Shown: positions 42,101-42,431 of the stretch, one piece after another
Layout: the number at the start of each line of letters is the position of its first letter
How positions within the stretch are numbered: position 1 is the stretch's first letter
Assembly (NCBI GenBank): GCA_036744635.1
Contig: DAIOHQ010000008.1
Location: 1 to 42,431, forward strand
Length of the DNA stretch: 42,431 nucleotides
Direction: 5' to 3'
Source of the DNA: DAIOHQ01 sp036744635
GTDB lineage: Bacteria; Planctomycetota; Phycisphaerae; Tepidisphaerales; Tepidisphaeraceae
Notes under the pieces: model-generated
Database searches by the model: none
What the model saw: the letters and a program-made list of their open reading frames with translations, nothing else
What the model was told of the DNA's origin: nothing
Program-made: the position numbers and the translations under genes

Positions 42101-42181
42101 GAGGGCCGCCGCCGCATAGACCAGCGAACTTGCGCCCACGCCCCCTACCACCGCCACGAAAAAGAGATGAGCTGCTTTCAT
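39173..42181 (-). CDS. Giant Ala/Gln/Lys-rich coiled-coil protein with PGQGxK linker
   Basis: A 1002-aa protein. Residues 1-25 hold a signal peptide or anchor (AHLFFVAVVGGVGASSLVYA). A very long Ala-, Gln-, Lys- and Asp-rich helical body follows with heptad character (EEAKAKLQDELAQAEKDQQ, AAEQQARDLQKAA). A Pro/Gly linker at about 878-958 repeats GDKPGQG and GEKPGQG. The last 44 residues (GQFLGLPSRDRQALQQSQKE then KYPEEFAPQIEQYLKNLSDQ) are a compact conserved-looking domain seen in planctomycete DUF4175-like proteins. GGAAGGA is 6 nt from the chosen ATG at 42181. It is the first gene of the hicB-prenyltransferase-NPCBM run, so a shared role in the cell envelope is likely; the exact function is unknown. 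Confidence 0.8.
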   Translation of the reverse strand: MKAAHLFFVAVVGGVGASSLVYAAAALDHVREHEAQQQQIKTQTQRVADEIKSIIGEFDRNGMGDAEDVKILKAIGGVLGGLSDKDMQRVIELLQQARSANDPNAARKNVVEAFTDQKTIIAQLRQLLIEYEQQQALRELSGKLSKLADRQADNLKATVDLAKGAASKSLEQLDPSQKDSLQVQQAEQASLKDEVKQAMAQLKQLAESSGEKADQLKKALDHARDAKLEDAAAGAADDLKKANLYQAAGNEKSSRDELRELARMVAPPKDKLEKLRQAAEDLQKAIEEQKGINAQAKQPGEPMNQVAQKQADLVDKTDQVKKDVQEAAPAAADALKDAQDKMQENREALNKNNRQQAAERGNEALAKLEEAKAKLQDELAQAEKDQQRKSDPVADLKDLKQKAQDLLKQQEKVNDETKAAGADHETLRKEAPKQAAAEQQARDLQKAAAEHAPDAAKDLGEAARQMDKAQQTLGGFPEPQKAAENQKAATESLKQAAKEIDQQLAKAEQAQENLAKLEKARDDVGKLLQQEQKLESQSAKDAAKQEASAAQPSAKPDAQSANTQAKQQQDVEKQTDQTRQQLPDDAQDAVKPLKDAGANMEKAKGALEKPNPQAAQQQQKQAVAELNKAKDALDQQVDDLKDQLGQKDDKTDAMNDLAKAIDKAQEDVQQAQAKLPQDDGAQQMQDLQKQQEQVARDMAKTEPANEQQAAEAQKAAEQAAKQLAENDPAAAAKSMQKAQQAMKQAGEKAPPAGADAGKPSAPKLAQQEAELQKKAEQLAAAKPKADQEQAMQQAGEKLGKSAEEVGKAAAEDHGAAPKGAQEAVEQARQAMSDAAAQAADKNAEKAQESAAKAAEALAQAKASMAMAKAGMKGEEMAKGAEPGDKPGQGDKPGQGEKPGQGEKGEPGQGKPEAGKPGDEQSNKPGQADENNAKGGTGERKPGNSGVADGGPRNNEKGAGQFLGLPSRDRQALQQSQKEKYPEEFAPQIEQYLKNLSDQEQKK

Positions 42182-42271
42182 GACGAATCCTTCCAAAGAA
42201 CCCACCGCAGGCCGGCTGTGCCCAATGATGCATACATCGGCCGGCCGCGTGCGTTTCCCGCCTGTGGGAGA

Positions 42272-42280
42272 TAAGTATAC
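42272..42280 (-). promoter_or_regulatory. Extended -10 promoter (TGGTATACT) for the coiled-coil operon
   Basis: On the minus strand TGG-TATACT fits an extended -10; no good -35 is visible. The start would be near 42265, leaving a 5' leader of about 85 nt. The rest of the 42182-42421 gap shows no gene. Confidence 0.45.
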
Positions 42281-42421
42281 CAAGTTTCTTGAAATCTTCG
42301 CCGATTGGTTGGCGCTATCGGCGCCGGCGGATAGCCTTAATCTGCATGGCCGCGCCATCGACCCACGAAAAGAGAAAATGACCTTCCCCACAAATGGTGG
42401 GCGCGCCGGAAGGAGAGCATA

Positions 42422-42431
42422 ATGCTCTTCA
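42422..42431 (+). CDS. Start of a divergent gene cut by the window edge
   Basis: ATGCTCTTCA begins at 42422 with GGAAGGAG about 6 nt upstream, a strong Shine-Dalgarno. Only three codons (MLF) are visible, so the product is unknown. The start lies in a short inverted repeat AGAGCAT-A-ATGCTCT (42414-42428). Confidence 0.4.

Overview
The window comes from a high-GC bacterium, most likely a planctomycete of the Phycisphaerae type; this is inferred from gene content and I could run no search. The evidence is a DUF1570 protein, an NPCBM-domain protein, a huge Ala/Gln/Lys-rich coiled-coil protein beside a prenyltransferase-repeat protein, SpoVG with IspE, an LPS/outer-membrane set (BamA, Skp, LpxD), and many short palindromic repeats between genes.

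Layout. 1-5.6 kb: end of a Gly-rich protein, spoVG-ispE, a Sua5-type threonylcarbamoyl-AMP synthase, a lone ABC ATPase and a PilZ protein. 5.7-7.5 kb: leuA preceded by a complete leucine attenuator (consensus promoter, Leu-rich leader peptide, alternative hairpins). 7.55-9.2 kb: tRNA-Gln(CUG) followed by a less GC-rich toxin-antitoxin island with a palindromic operator. 9.2-18.5 kb: a UroD-like protein, then a reverse-strand block cdsA, phoH, pgpH, fic, ybeY, CNNM/CorC, GNAT; the phoH-pgpH-ybeY order is a classical conserved cluster and fic sits inside it. 18.9-25.4 kb: HEAT-repeat protein, adenylate kinase, tyrA, accA and an AraC regulator. 25.6-31.4 kb: DUF1570 metallopeptidase-like protein and the envelope operon bamA-skp-lpxD. 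31.5-42.2 kb: a long reverse-strand run: coiled-coil protein, a 54-aa HicB-like protein, prenyltransferase-repeat protein, NPCBM protein, glycoside-hydrolase-like protein, GT2 glycosyltransferase, SGNH hydrolase and a small membrane-anchored protein. A divergent gene begins at the right edge.

How it works together. Much of the content is housekeeping: isoprenoids (IspE), tRNA modification, leucine, tyrosine and fatty-acid precursors, phospholipid (CdsA), rRNA maturation (YbeY), c-di-AMP turnover (PgpH), and outer-membrane protein and lipid A assembly. The accessory interest lies in the leu attenuator, the SpoVG with an inserted zinc ribbon, the toxin-antitoxin island, the Fic insertion, the orphan HicB joined to an envelope gene cluster, and at least nine families of interspersed repeats. 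Several repeats have run into coding sequence, supplying stop codons or codons of spoVG, phoH, lpxD and a glycosyltransferase.
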